Of a stretch of 64,000 nucleotides of DNA, positions 51,550 through 60,808 are shown one piece after another. The translations under genes were made by a program, and so were the position numbers. A model generated the notes under the pieces. That model worked only from the letters and a program-made list of their open reading frames with translations, was not told the origin of the DNA and did not search any database. The stretch comes from JAZDKP01 sp043802925. GTDB taxonomy: Bacteria; Fibrobacterota; OXYB2-FULL-49-7; JAEUSG01. The stretch covers positions 1 to 64,000 of the forward strand of contig JAZDKP010000285.1 of NCBI GenBank assembly GCA_043802925.1, read 5' to 3'. The first letter of the stretch is position 1; every line of letters begins with the position of its first letter.

Positions 51550-51657
51550 GATCCGGGTCAGGCCTTACGCAATGAGGGCCTGTGAATTCCGCCAGGATCG
51601 GAAGGTAGCAACGGTAAGCGGTCACCCGCATGTGCCGTAATCAGCCTGGTCCGGTTC
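51550..51657 (+). ncRNA. ffs: Signal recognition particle RNA (small bacterial 4.5S type)
   Basis: The conserved Ffh-binding segment CCAGGATCGGAAGGTAGCA (about 51593-51611) includes the GGAAGG(T)AGCA core found in SRP RNAs. The 5' end (GATCCGGGTCAGGC) pairs with the 3' end (GCCTGGTCCGGTTC) to form the long closing helix. Boundaries are estimates. Its place just before dnaX-ybaB-recR is a common bacterial gene order. Confidence 0.9.
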
Positions 51658-51688
51658 ATAAAAAAGCGCGACCTGCCTTTATCTTCTT

Positions 51689-53332
51689 ATGGCCTACCTC
51701 GTACTGGCCCGCAAATGGCGCCCCCAGACTCTCGCGGATCTCGTGGGCCAAAAGCACATCGAGGAAACGCTGGGGCGCGCCATCCAAAGTGGACGCGTGG
51801 CCCACGCCTTCCTCTTTACCGGCACGCGCGGCATTGGTAAAACAACCACCGCGCGCATCCTGGCCATGGCCCTCAACTGCGAAAAGGGGCCCACGCCGTC
51901 ACCCTGCGGCGTATGCAGCTCGTGCCGCGAAATCCGCTCGGGTTCCGGCCTCGATGTGCTCGAAATCGACGGCGCAAGCAATAACAGCGTGGAGGACGTG
52001 CGCGCGCTCCGCGAAAACGCGGCGTACACGCCCGCAGGGGGTAAATACCGCATCGTCATCATCGACGAAGTGCACATGCTCAGCCGGTCCGCATTCAATG
52101 CGCTGCTCAAGACCCTCGAGGAGCCGCCGCCCAATTTTCTCTTCATCTTTGCGACCACGGAGGTCAACAAGGTCCCGGACACCATCCTGTCGCGCGTCCA
52201 GCGCTACGATTTCAAGCGCATCTCCCCGGCCGATATCGCGGGCCGTCTGCGTTTCATCTGCGGCGAGGAAAAAATCGAATGCGAAGAAGGCGCGCTGGCC
52301 TTCATTTCCGAACGCGCGGCTGGCAGCATGCGCGACGCTCTCACCCTGCTCGACCAAATCATCCCCTACTCCAACGGTAAAATCACGGCCGCGGGGGTGC
52401 GCTCCGTGCTCGGGCTGGTGGATACCGAAATCTACCTCGCGTTGTTTGAACAAATCGCTTCCCGTGACAGCGCGGCCCTGTTGCGCCAGGTGGCCGACCT
52501 CTTTTCCGCCGGATACGACCTCGTGGAATTCGCTTCAGGACTGGAGGAGCACGTGCGCGGCCTGCTCTTCGGCCGTATCAAGGGCGCTGACGCACTCTTC
52601 GAATGCCCGGCTGAGACCCGCGTCCGCTACACAACGCAGTCGGCCCGGTTCACTGAACTCGACCTGCTCCGCATGGCTGAACTCGTTTCGCGCCTGCCCG
52701 ACCGCGTATCGCGCAGCCCCATGCCCCGCTTTGAGCTCGAGACCGCGCTTCTCAAGCTGGCCCACCTCGACCGTTCCATCGACATCGCGCAGTTCCTTGC
52801 CCGGGGCGGGGCCGATGGCCCTGGTGCCGTTGCGTCGGCACCTGCGGCAGGCGAACCCGTACGCCCCTCGCGTCCCGCGCCCATCCCTCCCCTGAACCCC
52901 TCTCCTGCCGCAACCCCGGGTGACGTATCGCATCTGCAGTCGCGCTGGCATGAGGTGACCCAGGCCATCCTTGCCGATAACCAGACACTCGGCTCTTTTC
53001 TCTCCTATTCCGTTGTGCTCTCCGCAACACCCGAAACGCTCACCCTCGGAATGAACGAAACGCAGAAGTTTCAGTTCTCGCAGGTCACCCGGCAGGAGAA
53101 CGTCACCTGGCTTAAGAATTTCCTTCTAAGTAAATACGGCTTTTCAGGCGCGCTCACGTTTGAAATGACGACACAGGGGAAATCCTCTTCGGCCCATCCC
53201 GCAACAGGCGCTTCGCCCGCAGCCCCCAAGACAACGCTCCCCCTGCAGCAAAAGGAAAACATCAACGACGCTATCCGCAAGGAACCCATTGTCGGAAAAA
53301 TCCTCGACGTATTCGACGGTAACGTGATATAG
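51689..53332 (+). CDS. dnaX: DNA polymerase III subunit gamma/tau
   Basis: Clamp-loader ATPase of the replisome, 547 residues. Walker A is GTRGIGKT (45-52), the zinc site uses C64, C73, C76 and C79, Walker B is IVIIDEVHMLSR, and the SRC region is DTILSRVQRYDF. After about residue 370 a Pro/Ala linker leads to a tau-like C-terminal domain (about 410-500). I see no obvious poly-A frameshift signal for making gamma. ybaB starts 14 nt downstream. Confidence 0.96.
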   Translation: MAYLVLARKWRPQTLADLVGQKHIEETLGRAIQSGRVAHAFLFTGTRGIGKTTTARILAMALNCEKGPTPSPCGVCSSCREIRSGSGLDVLEIDGASNNSVEDVRALRENAAYTPAGGKYRIVIIDEVHMLSRSAFNALLKTLEEPPPNFLFIFATTEVNKVPDTILSRVQRYDFKRISPADIAGRLRFICGEEKIECEEGALAFISERAAGSMRDALTLLDQIIPYSNGKITAAGVRSVLGLVDTEIYLALFEQIASRDSAALLRQVADLFSAGYDLVEFASGLEEHVRGLLFGRIKGADALFECPAETRVRYTTQSARFTELDLLRMAELVSRLPDRVSRSPMPRFELETALLKLAHLDRSIDIAQFLARGGADGPGAVASAPAAGEPVRPSRPAPIPPLNPSPAATPGDVSHLQSRWHEVTQAILADNQTLGSFLSYSVVLSATPETLTLGMNETQKFQFSQVTRQENVTWLKNFLLSKYGFSGALTFEMTTQGKSSSAHPATGASPAAPKTTLPLQQKENINDAIRKEPIVGKILDVFDGNVI

Positions 53333-53346
53333 AAAGGGGCCATCCA

Positions 53347-53661
53347 ATGGCAAAAGGCATGAAAGACCTGCTCAAGCAGGCACAGCACATGCAGCGCGAA
53401 ATGATGAAGGCGCAGGAGGAACTCGCCACCCAGGAGTTCACGGGCACCGCAAGCGGTGGCATGGTCACAATCAAAATGAACGGGCAGATGGAAATCACCG
53501 GCATCTCCATTAAGAAAGAGGCCGTGGACCCCAATGATGTGGAAATGCTCGAAGACCTCATCCTGGCTGCCATTGCCAACGCCAAAGAGCAGGCGGGCGC
53601 CGCGAGCAGCAGCAAAATGTCGGGCCTCACAGGCGGAATGAAGATACCGGGCCTGATGTAA
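53347..53661 (+). CDS. ybaB: YbaB/EbfC nucleoid-associated protein
   Basis: A 104-residue DNA-binding protein that forms dimers with tweezer-like arms. It has KDLLKQAQHMQREMMKAQEEL, cut here to the core QAQHMQREMMKAQEEL, followed by GTASGGMVTIKMNGQMEI and the end AASSSKMSGLTGGMKIPGLM. The dnaX-ybaB-recR order is conserved in many bacteria. AAAGGGG precedes ATG 53347. Its stop shares a base with the recR start (TAATG). Confidence 0.95.
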   Translation: MAKGMKDLLKQAQHMQREMMKAQEELATQEFTGTASGGMVTIKMNGQMEITGISIKKEAVDPNDVEMLEDLILAAIANAKEQAGAASSSKMSGLTGGMKIPGLM

Positions 53662-54257
53662 TGGACCTTACCGCGCCCGTGGTCCAGCGCCTGATTGACG
53701 AACTCGCCAAGCTCCCCTCCATCGGTAAAAAGAGCGCTCAGCGCCTCGCCTACCACCTGCTCAAACAAACACCCGAGGAGGCCGACCGCCTGGCGGATGC
53801 CATCCGCGAGGCCAAGTCAAAAATCCACGAATGTCGCCTCTGCTTCAACTACACGGACGCGGAGCTCTGCCCTGTCTGCTCAAAAGATGGACGCGACAAA
53901 AAGCTCATCTGTGTGGTCGAAAAAGCCGCGGACATCCCGGTCATTGAACGGGGCGGTGTTTTTAAAGGAGTTTACCACATCCTCGGCGGCGCGCTGTCGC
54001 CCATTGACGGCATCACACCCGAGCACCTGCACATTCAAGAACTGCTCGCGCGCATCGACGGCCCCGGCTACGAAATAATCCTCTCCACAAGCACGGGCAC
54101 CGAGGGCGAGCACACCTCGCTTTACCTGACCCGGCTCCTGAAAGAAAAGAACGCGCGGGTGACCCGCATTGCGCGCGGACTGCCGGCCGGTTCCGACATC
54201 CAGTACATCGACGAAATCACACTGCTCCGTGCCATCGAAGGCCGGGTGACGCTCTGA
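53661..54257 (+). CDS. recR: Recombination protein RecR
   Basis: A 198-residue recombination mediator that works with RecF and RecO in gap repair. An HhH segment (LAKLPSIGKKSAQRLAYHLL) is followed by the four-cysteine zinc site CRLCFNYTDAELCPVC (about 56-71) and a Toprim domain with CVVEKAADIPVIE, ILGGALSPIDGI and STGTEGEHTSLYL. The length is typical. Its stop overlaps the next start by one base. Confidence 0.97.
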   Translation: MDLTAPVVQRLIDELAKLPSIGKKSAQRLAYHLLKQTPEEADRLADAIREAKSKIHECRLCFNYTDAELCPVCSKDGRDKKLICVVEKAADIPVIERGGVFKGVYHILGGALSPIDGITPEHLHIQELLARIDGPGYEIILSTSTGTEGEHTSLYLTRLLKEKNARVTRIARGLPAGSDIQYIDEITLLRAIEGRVTL

Positions 54258-54739
54258 TGATGAAGCGCATCCTCTATTTTATCGGCACGTTTGCCTATTC
54301 CGGCCGGTCACCCTTTGCGCCGGGAACTGCGGGCTCGCTTGCCGCGCTGCTCCTTCTGCTCCTTTGTGCGGGTCTGCTGCCCGCCCCCGTCTACGCACCG
54401 GTCCTTTCGCTGGGCATCGTACTCTTCATCGCCATCGGTATTCCAGCGGCCGCTTATATTGAAAAGAACGAGGGCCGGACCGACCCCGGCCTTGTGGTCA
54501 TTGACGAAGCCGCGGGCCAGTGGATCACCTTTCTCTTCATTCCCGGCAACATGCTGCTGAGCCACCCCTGGCTGCCGGTCGCAGGTTTTCTCTTGTTCCG
54601 CCTTTTCGACATATTCAAGCCCTTCCCCTGCCGCAACGCCGAACGCCTCGGCGGCGGGCTCGGCATCGTCCTTGACGACGTCATTGCCGGACTTTATGCA
54701 TCTGTGGTGCTGAACCTTTGTTTCAGGTTTTTCCTTTAG
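54257..54739 (+). CDS. pgpA: Phosphatidylglycerophosphatase A
   Basis: A 160-residue membrane phosphatase that converts phosphatidylglycerol phosphate to phosphatidylglycerol. It has GTFAYSGRSPFAPGTAGSLA, the family signature near the N-terminus, then YIEKNEGRTDPGLVVIDEAAGQW with the catalytic acidic residues, shown here as VVIDEAAGQW, and FRLFDIFKPFPC. Four hydrophobic stretches span the sequence. It starts at ATG 54257 (or 54260) and overlaps recR by one base. cinA follows after 3 nt. Confidence 0.93.
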   Translation: MMKRILYFIGTFAYSGRSPFAPGTAGSLAALLLLLLCAGLLPAPVYAPVLSLGIVLFIAIGIPAAAYIEKNEGRTDPGLVVIDEAAGQWITFLFIPGNMLLSHPWLPVAGFLLFRLFDIFKPFPCRNAERLGGGLGIVLDDVIAGLYASVVLNLCFRFFL

Positions 54740-54742
54740 CCG

Positions 54743-55957
54743 ATGCGTAAAACCAGCGTCACCTGCCGTCTCCTGGCCGTGGGCAACGAACTGCTCCTCG
54801 GTGAGGTCGTTGACACCAACACCGCCTTCATGGCAAGGCGACTCACGGAGAACGGCGTAACGGTCTCTGCCAAGGAGACTCTGCCCGACACGCTCTCCGC
54901 CATTGTGCGGGCAGTTCGCAGCGCCCGCGAGGATATCATTCTCCTGTGCGGAGGCCTTGGCCCCACCCCGGACGACCTCACACGCCACGCACTGGCCCGT
55001 GCCTTCAGCTCCACGTGCACACTGGACGCGCGCCAGCTTGAGCGCATCGCCGGTTTTTTTTCGCGCATCGGCCGTCCCATGGCTGCCTGCAACCGTGTGC
55101 AGGCCATGATTCCGGGCGGCTTTGCTGCAGTCGATAACCCGCACGGCACCGCGCCCGCGCTCTTCCGTAAAAAGCCCTTCATTTTTGCGCTCCCCGGTGT
55201 TCCGCGCGAGCTTGAAGCGCTCATGAAAGAAAGCGTGTTGCCAGAGATACGGAAGGCTTTTTGCCTGCCGGTTCTTCATATCGAAGAGGTCCGGACCCTC
55301 GGTATCGGCGAATCCACGCTCTTTGAAAAAATCGAGGACATCAAAATACCCAAAGGTGTCACCTTCGCCTCACTGCCCGAGCTCGGAGCCGTGGTGCTGC
55401 GGTTGTGGGGACCGGACCGTAAAGCCGTTTCATCTGTTGCCCGCAAGATAGCCATGCGCGTTCGTCCTCATGTCTACGGACATAGAGGCGACACGCTGGA
55501 ATCCGTCATTCAGGCACGTTTCATCCGGGCCAACCGCACGCTCGCGCTGGCTGAATCCTGCACCGGCGGGCGGGTGGCATCGCGACTCACCGCGGTCCCG
55601 GAAAGCTCGCGCTATTTCCTCGGGGGCGTGGTCGCCTACAGCAACGCGCTGAAGATGAAGTTCCTCGGCGTCAAAGCCGCCACGCTCAAGAAACACGGCG
55701 CGGTAAGCGCCGAATGCGCACGGGAGATGGCCGAAGGCGCGCGCCAACGCATGGGCGCGGATGTCGCGGCCTCGGTGACCGGCATCGCGGGCCCGGACGG
55801 CGGCACGGACGCCAAGCCCGTGGGTACGGTGTTCATGGCTTGCGCATCGCGCAAAGGCACGGAGGTGCAGTCGTTGAATCTGTGGGGCAGCCGGAAGGCG
55901 GTTCAGGAACGGAGCGTAAGCGCGGTGCTGGGGATGTTGCATAAAGCAGCGTTATAA
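54743..55957 (+). CDS. cinA: CinA family nicotinamide-nucleotide amidohydrolase
   Basis: A 404-residue protein with two domains. The N-terminal COG1058/MoCF-like domain (about 1-170) has LAVGNELLLGEVVDTNTAFM and LCGGLGPTPDDLTRHALA, an ADP-ribose-type pyrophosphatase site in relatives. The C-terminal CinA domain (about 250-400) has LALAESCTGGRVASRLT and SVTGIAGPDGGTDAKPVGTV, the NMN deamidase used in NAD recycling. The full length suggests both activities. It is the last gene of the dnaX-led group. Confidence 0.95.
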   Translation: MRKTSVTCRLLAVGNELLLGEVVDTNTAFMARRLTENGVTVSAKETLPDTLSAIVRAVRSAREDIILLCGGLGPTPDDLTRHALARAFSSTCTLDARQLERIAGFFSRIGRPMAACNRVQAMIPGGFAAVDNPHGTAPALFRKKPFIFALPGVPRELEALMKESVLPEIRKAFCLPVLHIEEVRTLGIGESTLFEKIEDIKIPKGVTFASLPELGAVVLRLWGPDRKAVSSVARKIAMRVRPHVYGHRGDTLESVIQARFIRANRTLALAESCTGGRVASRLTAVPESSRYFLGGVVAYSNALKMKFLGVKAATLKKHGAVSAECAREMAEGARQRMGADVAASVTGIAGPDGGTDAKPVGTVFMACASRKGTEVQSLNLWGSRKAVQERSVSAVLGMLHKAAL

Positions 55958-56008
55958 ATCTCAAACTTGCATCTTTCCCCCCGAGACACTATCTTTTCCC
56001 TTAACGCC

Positions 56009-57454
56009 ATGAACCCACTCTCACGAAAAAGCCTTATCGTCCTTTTTACCGCCTTCCCGGTTGGCGCGTTCCTGGCCTGGGCCGTGTGGCGCGCGGACCT
56101 CGGCTTGGTCTCCAGCACCTACGGCCGCACCTTCGAGCTCTACGAACTCTTCGGCTTCTGCATCTCCCTCGCACTCATCAGCGTGGCTGCAATCGAAGTC
56201 CGGCTCAAACGAAAGGCCGGATGGAAGGCGCTCTCCGCGCCCGGGCTCTTTATACTCGTCAGTTTCACCCTGCTCGCCTGGCGCACGGAATACCCCGGCC
56301 CCTCCATGGACTACCAGTGCTTTGAACGGAGCGCGGTCAAACACCTTCAGGGACAAAACCCCTACCCCGGCACCAAATACGAATACCCGCCACTGATGGT
56401 GCAGGCCACAGCCTTCTCTTTTAAAGTTCTGAAAGCGGGCGCTGCCGTGATACATTTAAAAATCACGGGGCCCGGTATCTGGCGCATGCTCTATTTCCTC
56501 TACTCCGCGCTGCACTTCGCAGCCATTCTCGCTGCCTTCCTTCTACTGTACCGGCTGGCGCTTCGAATAGGGTACACGGACCCGTGGGCATCGCTTGTGT
56601 GTGCGGGCCTTTTCCTCTTCAACACCCCGCTCCTGCAGGCCATCCAGTTCAACCAGACAAATATCTTCATTCTTGATGTTTTGCTTGCTGTTCTGCTCCT
56701 ACCAAAGAAGTTCGACTGGCTTTCCGGCCTGCTCGTAGCAGTCGGCACGGCCTTCAAGCTCTATCCCGTCCTTATACTCCTGCCCTGGGCCGTTCTCCGC
56801 CGGACCCGGGCCCTGGCCTTTGCAGCCCTCGGGGGTGTTGCCATTCTCGCGGTACAAACGCACGGGTTCACGGACTGGACACTGTACGGCCAATTTTTCT
56901 CTTTCTTTCTGCATGACTATCCGCAATACACCCATTACCGGAACAACTGCTTTTACAGTCTTGCGGCCAACACATTCACCATGATACGTTACCATGTAGT
57001 GGGTATGGACGGACAGACCTGGCGCATCTTTTCCGGAACGTTCTCCTCCGCGGCCGTGCTCCTCTGCATTGCCTGGTTCGCTTGGCGCGGGCTTAGGCGC
57101 AGACTCTCCTTTCTCTCAGCGCTCCATTACGGGCAAGACCGCGCAACGGCCAATGAAGAGCATGAACGCCGCTGGCTCCTCGACATGCTGCCCCTCATGC
57201 TGCTCGTGTCGCCTACGGTATGGCCACACCATTTCGTGCTGGTCATGCCGTTCGCGCTCCAGGCCCTCTACGACGCCAAACAAAAAAGCCCGATGCTTAT
57301 CGGGCTTTTTGTCGGACTTGTTTTTCTGCTGCCGGTCTTCGATTTTTATCCGTTCAGTTACCACCGGCTGGCCGGTCTTATCGGCCTCTGTCTTGTGGCG
57401 CCGATGACCCTCAGTTTCCTGAAGGCATCGTTGGCATCAGTTCCGCGGGCTTAG
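56009..57454 (+). CDS. GT87-like polyprenol-phosphate-mannose-dependent glycosyltransferase
   Basis: A 481-residue integral membrane protein with about ten helices, of the DUF2029/GT-C type. The first loop has RTEYPGPSMDYQCFE and QNPYPGTKYEYPPL, the latter holding the YPP-type motif of GT87 enzymes; QFNQTNIF and GTAFKLYPVLILLPW are also typical. It probably uses the lipid-linked sugar made by the DPM-like enzyme at 11086-11802. The start is ATG 56009; an upstream TTG adds an unlikely leader. A terminator-like hairpin lies inside the gene at 57283-57310. Its end overlaps the convergent DUF4340 gene by 44 nt. Confidence 0.87.
   Translation: MNPLSRKSLIVLFTAFPVGAFLAWAVWRADLGLVSSTYGRTFELYELFGFCISLALISVAAIEVRLKRKAGWKALSAPGLFILVSFTLLAWRTEYPGPSMDYQCFERSAVKHLQGQNPYPGTKYEYPPLMVQATAFSFKVLKAGAAVIHLKITGPGIWRMLYFLYSALHFAAILAAFLLLYRLALRIGYTDPWASLVCAGLFLFNTPLLQAIQFNQTNIFILDVLLAVLLLPKKFDWLSGLLVAVGTAFKLYPVLILLPWAVLRRTRALAFAALGGVAILAVQTHGFTDWTLYGQFFSFFLHDYPQYTHYRNNCFYSLAANTFTMIRYHVVGMDGQTWRIFSGTFSSAAVLLCIAWFAWRGLRRRLSFLSALHYGQDRATANEEHERRWLLDMLPLMLLVSPTVWPHHFVLVMPFALQALYDAKQKSPMLIGLFVGLVFLLPVFDFYPFSYHRLAGLIGLCLVAPMTLSFLKASLASVPRA
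57283..57310. terminator. Bidirectional terminator-like hairpin inside a coding region
   Basis: AAAAAGCCCGAT (57283-57294) and ATCGGGCTTTTT (57299-57310) pair perfectly over 12 bp with a GCTT loop. Read on the minus strand it lies 101 nt beyond the DUF4340 stop codon and would end that operon. On the plus strand it lies about 145 nt before the GT87 stop codon. Confidence 0.65.
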
Positions 57455-58412
57455 CCGCAGCAGGTGCGGCCGCCGCCGAGGGAGGCGGAGCCGTGAGCTC
57501 GGCCAGGTTCGGCTTCAACGGGTCCAACCGTCCCTTCCCGACCAGGTACTTGTGATCATCCCCTTCGATCCGCACAAAACGGTTGCCGTTCTGCTCGTTC
57601 CCCGCAATCAGGGTCACGGAGGAGCCGTCCCCTTTTTTGAGCGTGGCCATCAGGAAAGGCTTGTCAAAGCCGGGGGAAGTGGTGTCCTTATCGTACCAGT
57701 CGTCCGCTTCCAGGCCGCAAAAGCGCGCAAGATATTCGTTTAATTTTGCGCTGTTTCCGTCCGCGGTCATAGGCTTGTCAATCTTCCACGCGGACTTGTC
57801 ATTTAAAAAGTGCGCGGAGAATTCGAGCATTTTGACGCTGTCCTTGCCTTCGCCCCGGTACTGCACAGCAAGGTCGCTCACGTTGTCCTTGTTGAGCGAA
57901 AGGACCGCCTTGTTCCGGTACCCATTGGCGCGCGTGGTGAACGCATTGTCGAGGACGCCCTTACTGACGTAGACTTCGTTCTGCCCGTCGAGCCGCACAT
58001 AGCTACCGGTGTAGCCCTGGGCCGTGCCGCCGATGATGAAGTTGAAGCGCACACCGCCCCCCTCCACCGCGACCCGGATGCCAGCCGCAGTGTCGACGCG
58101 CATTTCACCGAAGCGTGCCGGGTTTTTAGCGACCGCGTTGCCTTTCTTCTGTTCTGAAAGCAACGTAAGCATTTCATTTATCTTGACCGTATCCGCGGGA
58201 TACCGTCCGTTGGCCGTGGCAAACCACGCGCCGTTCTCCTTGACCAGTTCCTCGCGCGCGCCATGCTGGGAAATGACGAGGCGGATGACCGAGGCCTTCT
58301 GGAAGCCTTTGAACAGGGACGGGGCCTCTTTGCGCTGCGACAAGGTGTTGATCGCAATGATAATCGCGACGACACCGGCGAGAACTGCGAGCAGGGTCAG
58401 GTTCTTTTTCAT
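57411..58412 (-). CDS. DUF4340 protein, last gene of the Gld-type ABC operon
   Basis: A 333-residue protein with one N-terminal membrane helix (about 5-24) and a periplasmic domain. It contains LVISQHGAREELVKENGAWF, FNFIIGGTAQGYTGSYVRL and KYLVGKGRLDPL, matching DUF4340, which often sits behind GldG-like genes. The last 30 residues are Ala/Pro-rich. Its start overlaps the GldG-like gene by 4 nt and its end overlaps the convergent GT87 gene by 44 nt. Function unknown; likely an accessory part of the transporter. Confidence 0.87.
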   Translation of the reverse strand: MKKNLTLLAVLAGVVAIIIAINTLSQRKEAPSLFKGFQKASVIRLVISQHGAREELVKENGAWFATANGRYPADTVKINEMLTLLSEQKKGNAVAKNPARFGEMRVDTAAGIRVAVEGGGVRFNFIIGGTAQGYTGSYVRLDGQNEVYVSKGVLDNAFTTRANGYRNKAVLSLNKDNVSDLAVQYRGEGKDSVKMLEFSAHFLNDKSAWKIDKPMTADGNSAKLNEYLARFCGLEADDWYDKDTTSPGFDKPFLMATLKKGDGSSVTLIAGNEQNGNRFVRIEGDDHKYLVGKGRLDPLKPNLAELTAPPPSAAAAPAAAKPAELMPTMPSGN

Positions 58413-60088
58413 GCCTCTCCTCCTTTCCGGGTGCGGTTACGGCGGCGGACATACACAAAGATGCCGATGGCCACGACCAGCAGGGGCATGACGCCCATGT
58501 TGAGGATGCTGATTGCGGACTTGGCGCCCATGGAAAGCTTGGGGTCAATCAGCCGCTCGTCAACCTCCTTGCTGCGGATGCTGATGAGATTGTCGCCCAG
58601 CGTGAGCCATTCAATGAGGTTGACCATGAAAAGCGCGCTCTCGCGCGGGCCGCCATCAGAAAGGAAGTCGGAGTCGCCGATAAGCACCACCGTTGTTTTG
58701 GAACTCTTGGCAAGCGGGGAACGCGTTGCGTCATCGGGCGCGGGCCGGAGCATTTGCGAGGTGTCGCCCGGCATTTTGAACATGGGGACGGGCTTCCCCG
58801 AGTAGAACGAATTGAACTCGCCGGTCAGCACCACGCCCAGGTCGTAGCCTTTGAGCTTGTCGCGCTCAAAGTTCCACTTTTTATTGGGCGAGAGGTCGAA
58901 ATTGTCGGTGAATTCCATGGCAAAGGGCGTGGTTTTTAGAAGCGAAAGGGCCTGAACCGAAGGATGGTTTTTGGCCAGCGTGGTCGTGACCGCGCTGGGC
59001 CACATAAAGGTGAGCTGCTGGAGGCAGGACACGGCCGGGTTGTCGGCCGCAAAGCCGCCCCGCACCACGGTGACCCAGTAGGGATAGGGCGCGGACACGG
59101 GCATGACAAAGCCGCCGTAGTTCACCTGATAGGTGATGTTGGCGTGCGACCGCGCGTCGGCCACGATGTCCTGCTCGACCTTGGCGCCGTAAGACTCGAA
59201 AAGGTCGCTGCTGTTGTGCGCCTGCTTCATGGCATTGACGCCATAGCTGGTGACGATTTCCATGGCGTCGATGAGCGCCACGAGGCGGCCGCCGCGCATG
59301 ACAAACTGGTCCAGCTCAAACTTTTCGCGCTCGGAGAGCGACTTGGGGCCGGCCACCACGAGCGTGGCGATTTCAGAGGGGACCTTTTCGCCCCGTTCCA
59401 GCCCGTTGACCGCGCGGACCTCAAACTGCTCCTGAAGCCCCTTTTTGATGTTGTTGTAGCTGGCCGGGGGCTGCTGCTGGCGGTTCTGCGGCATCATGTC
59501 CTCGCCGGTGAACATGTGCGGGCCGTTCCCGAAGTAGAAACCCACCTGCTTGACCTCGGTGCGCGTCACTTTGAGGATGCGGCTGGTGAGGTCGTACTCG
59601 AGGTTGCCCACGTTGTTCAGGACCGGGATCATCTCCTTTTTGTCGCCGTAAAGGATGGCAAGGCCCATAAAGCACATCACGTTCTGCTGCTTGTCCTTTT
59701 CAATGATCTGCATGGGGACTTCCTGCAGACCCAGGGACTGCGCCGCGCTCTTGACGTCAGGGTTATCGGTGGGGTCGAAGTATTCGACCGTCACCTTGCC
59801 GCGGCCGTAGGCCTCGTATTCGGACAGGAGGTCCTTGATGGAGCGGGTGAGGTTCATGGCCAGGGGCGGAAGGTCCTTTTCCGAGATATAAACCTTAAGC
59901 GTGACCAGGTCATCAAGGTTCTTGATGACCTTTTTGCTGGCCTTGGAAATAGTGAACATTTTATTGGCCGTGAGGTCCGCGCGCACAAAGACCCGGGACG
60001 CGAGATAGTTCACAACGCACACAAAGCCGAGGACAATGACGATAAACAGGAGGAAATTGGTGCGGTTCGCAATGAGTTTTTTATCCAT
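58409..60088 (-). CDS. gldG: GldG-family ABC transporter auxiliary protein
   Basis: A 559-residue protein with a membrane helix at each end (about 10-32 and 525-548) and a large periplasmic part between. It has LKVYISEKDLPPLAMNLTRS, YEAYGRGKVTVEYFDP, and an ABC_transp_aux-type domain with TLVVAGPKSLSEREKFELDQ and GGRLVALIDA. It is equivalent to GldG, needed with GldA and GldF for gliding in Flavobacterium; homologues in many non-gliding bacteria do other export jobs. It starts 3 nt after the permease gene. Confidence 0.88.
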   Translation of the reverse strand: MDKKLIANRTNFLLFIVIVLGFVCVVNYLASRVFVRADLTANKMFTISKASKKVIKNLDDLVTLKVYISEKDLPPLAMNLTRSIKDLLSEYEAYGRGKVTVEYFDPTDNPDVKSAAQSLGLQEVPMQIIEKDKQQNVMCFMGLAILYGDKKEMIPVLNNVGNLEYDLTSRILKVTRTEVKQVGFYFGNGPHMFTGEDMMPQNRQQQPPASYNNIKKGLQEQFEVRAVNGLERGEKVPSEIATLVVAGPKSLSEREKFELDQFVMRGGRLVALIDAMEIVTSYGVNAMKQAHNSSDLFESYGAKVEQDIVADARSHANITYQVNYGGFVMPVSAPYPYWVTVVRGGFAADNPAVSCLQQLTFMWPSAVTTTLAKNHPSVQALSLLKTTPFAMEFTDNFDLSPNKKWNFERDKLKGYDLGVVLTGEFNSFYSGKPVPMFKMPGDTSQMLRPAPDDATRSPLAKSSKTTVVLIGDSDFLSDGGPRESALFMVNLIEWLTLGDNLISIRSKEVDERLIDPKLSMGAKSAISILNMGVMPLLVVAIGIFVYVRRRNRTRKGGEA

Positions 60089-60091
60089 GTC

Positions 60092-60808
60092 TTACCTCCA
60101 TTTCCGGTTTTCAATCGCGTAGGCGTTGAGGAAGAGGAAGACGCCGATGACGCTGAGATAGTAGATGATGTCGCGGGAGTCGAGGACCCCGCGCGAGATG
60201 CTTTCGTAATGGTTGGCGAGGCCCAGGGTGTAAAAGACCGGCACCATAAAACCAGGGAGAGAAAAGGTGACGAACGGGGATCCTATAATATAGAACCCGA
60301 AGGTCACCACCACACCACCGATAAAGGCGATGATTTGGTTTTCGGTGAGATGCGACACGAACATACCGATGGCAAGGTACGCACCGCCCATGAGCACCGC
60401 ACCCGCATAGCCGCCAATGATGGGACCCCATTCAGGGTCGCCCGCAATGGCCAGGCTGATAGGGACGGAGACCGAAAGGACGAAGGAAACACAAAGGAAA
60501 GCGTACGCGGCCAGGAACTTGCCCATCACAACCTCGCTGACTTTAAGCGGCAGGGTGAACAGGAGTTCGATGGTCCCGGACTTCTTTTCCTCGGCCCAGA
60601 GCCGCATGGAGACCGCGGGGACAAAGAAAAGAAAGAGGATGGGCAGCAGGCTGAAGTAGGAACGCATGGTGTCCTGCCCGCCGATGAAGAAGGTCTTGAA
60701 GAACAGCCAGTTGGTGAGCCCCACGTACACCGTCAGGTAAAAGTACGCGATGGGCGACGAGAAGTAACTGGAAAACTCCTTTTTGAATACCGCTAAAAAC
60801 CGTGTCAT
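60092..60808 (-). CDS. gldF: ABC-2 type permease, GldF-like
   Basis: A 238-residue permease with six hydrophobic helices. It has FKKEFSSYFSSPIAYFYLTVY at the start, shown here as KKEFSSYFSSPIAYFY, a typical coupling-helix region of ABC-2 permeases, and LPILFLFFVPAVSMRLWAEE with SGTIELLFTLPL. This pattern is shared by GldF and NosY-like permeases. Its start overlaps the ATPase gene by 4 nt. Confidence 0.9.
   Translation of the reverse strand: MTRFLAVFKKEFSSYFSSPIAYFYLTVYVGLTNWLFFKTFFIGGQDTMRSYFSLLPILFLFFVPAVSMRLWAEEKKSGTIELLFTLPLKVSEVVMGKFLAAYAFLCVSFVLSVSVPISLAIAGDPEWGPIIGGYAGAVLMGGAYLAIGMFVSHLTENQIIAFIGGVVVTFGFYIIGSPFVTFSLPGFMVPVFYTLGLANHYESISRGVLDSRDIIYYLSVIGVFLFLNAYAIENRKWR

Noticed and set aside
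55967..56008. Upstream TTG start for the GT87-like gene
   Set aside because: It adds a polar leader before a normal membrane-protein N-terminus; ATG 56009 fits better.
58964..60796. 610-codon plus-strand open frame opposite the gldG and gldF genes
   Set aside because: It is the antisense shadow of well-recognised genes in GC-rich DNA and shows no protein motif; the minus-strand genes have start sites and operon structure.
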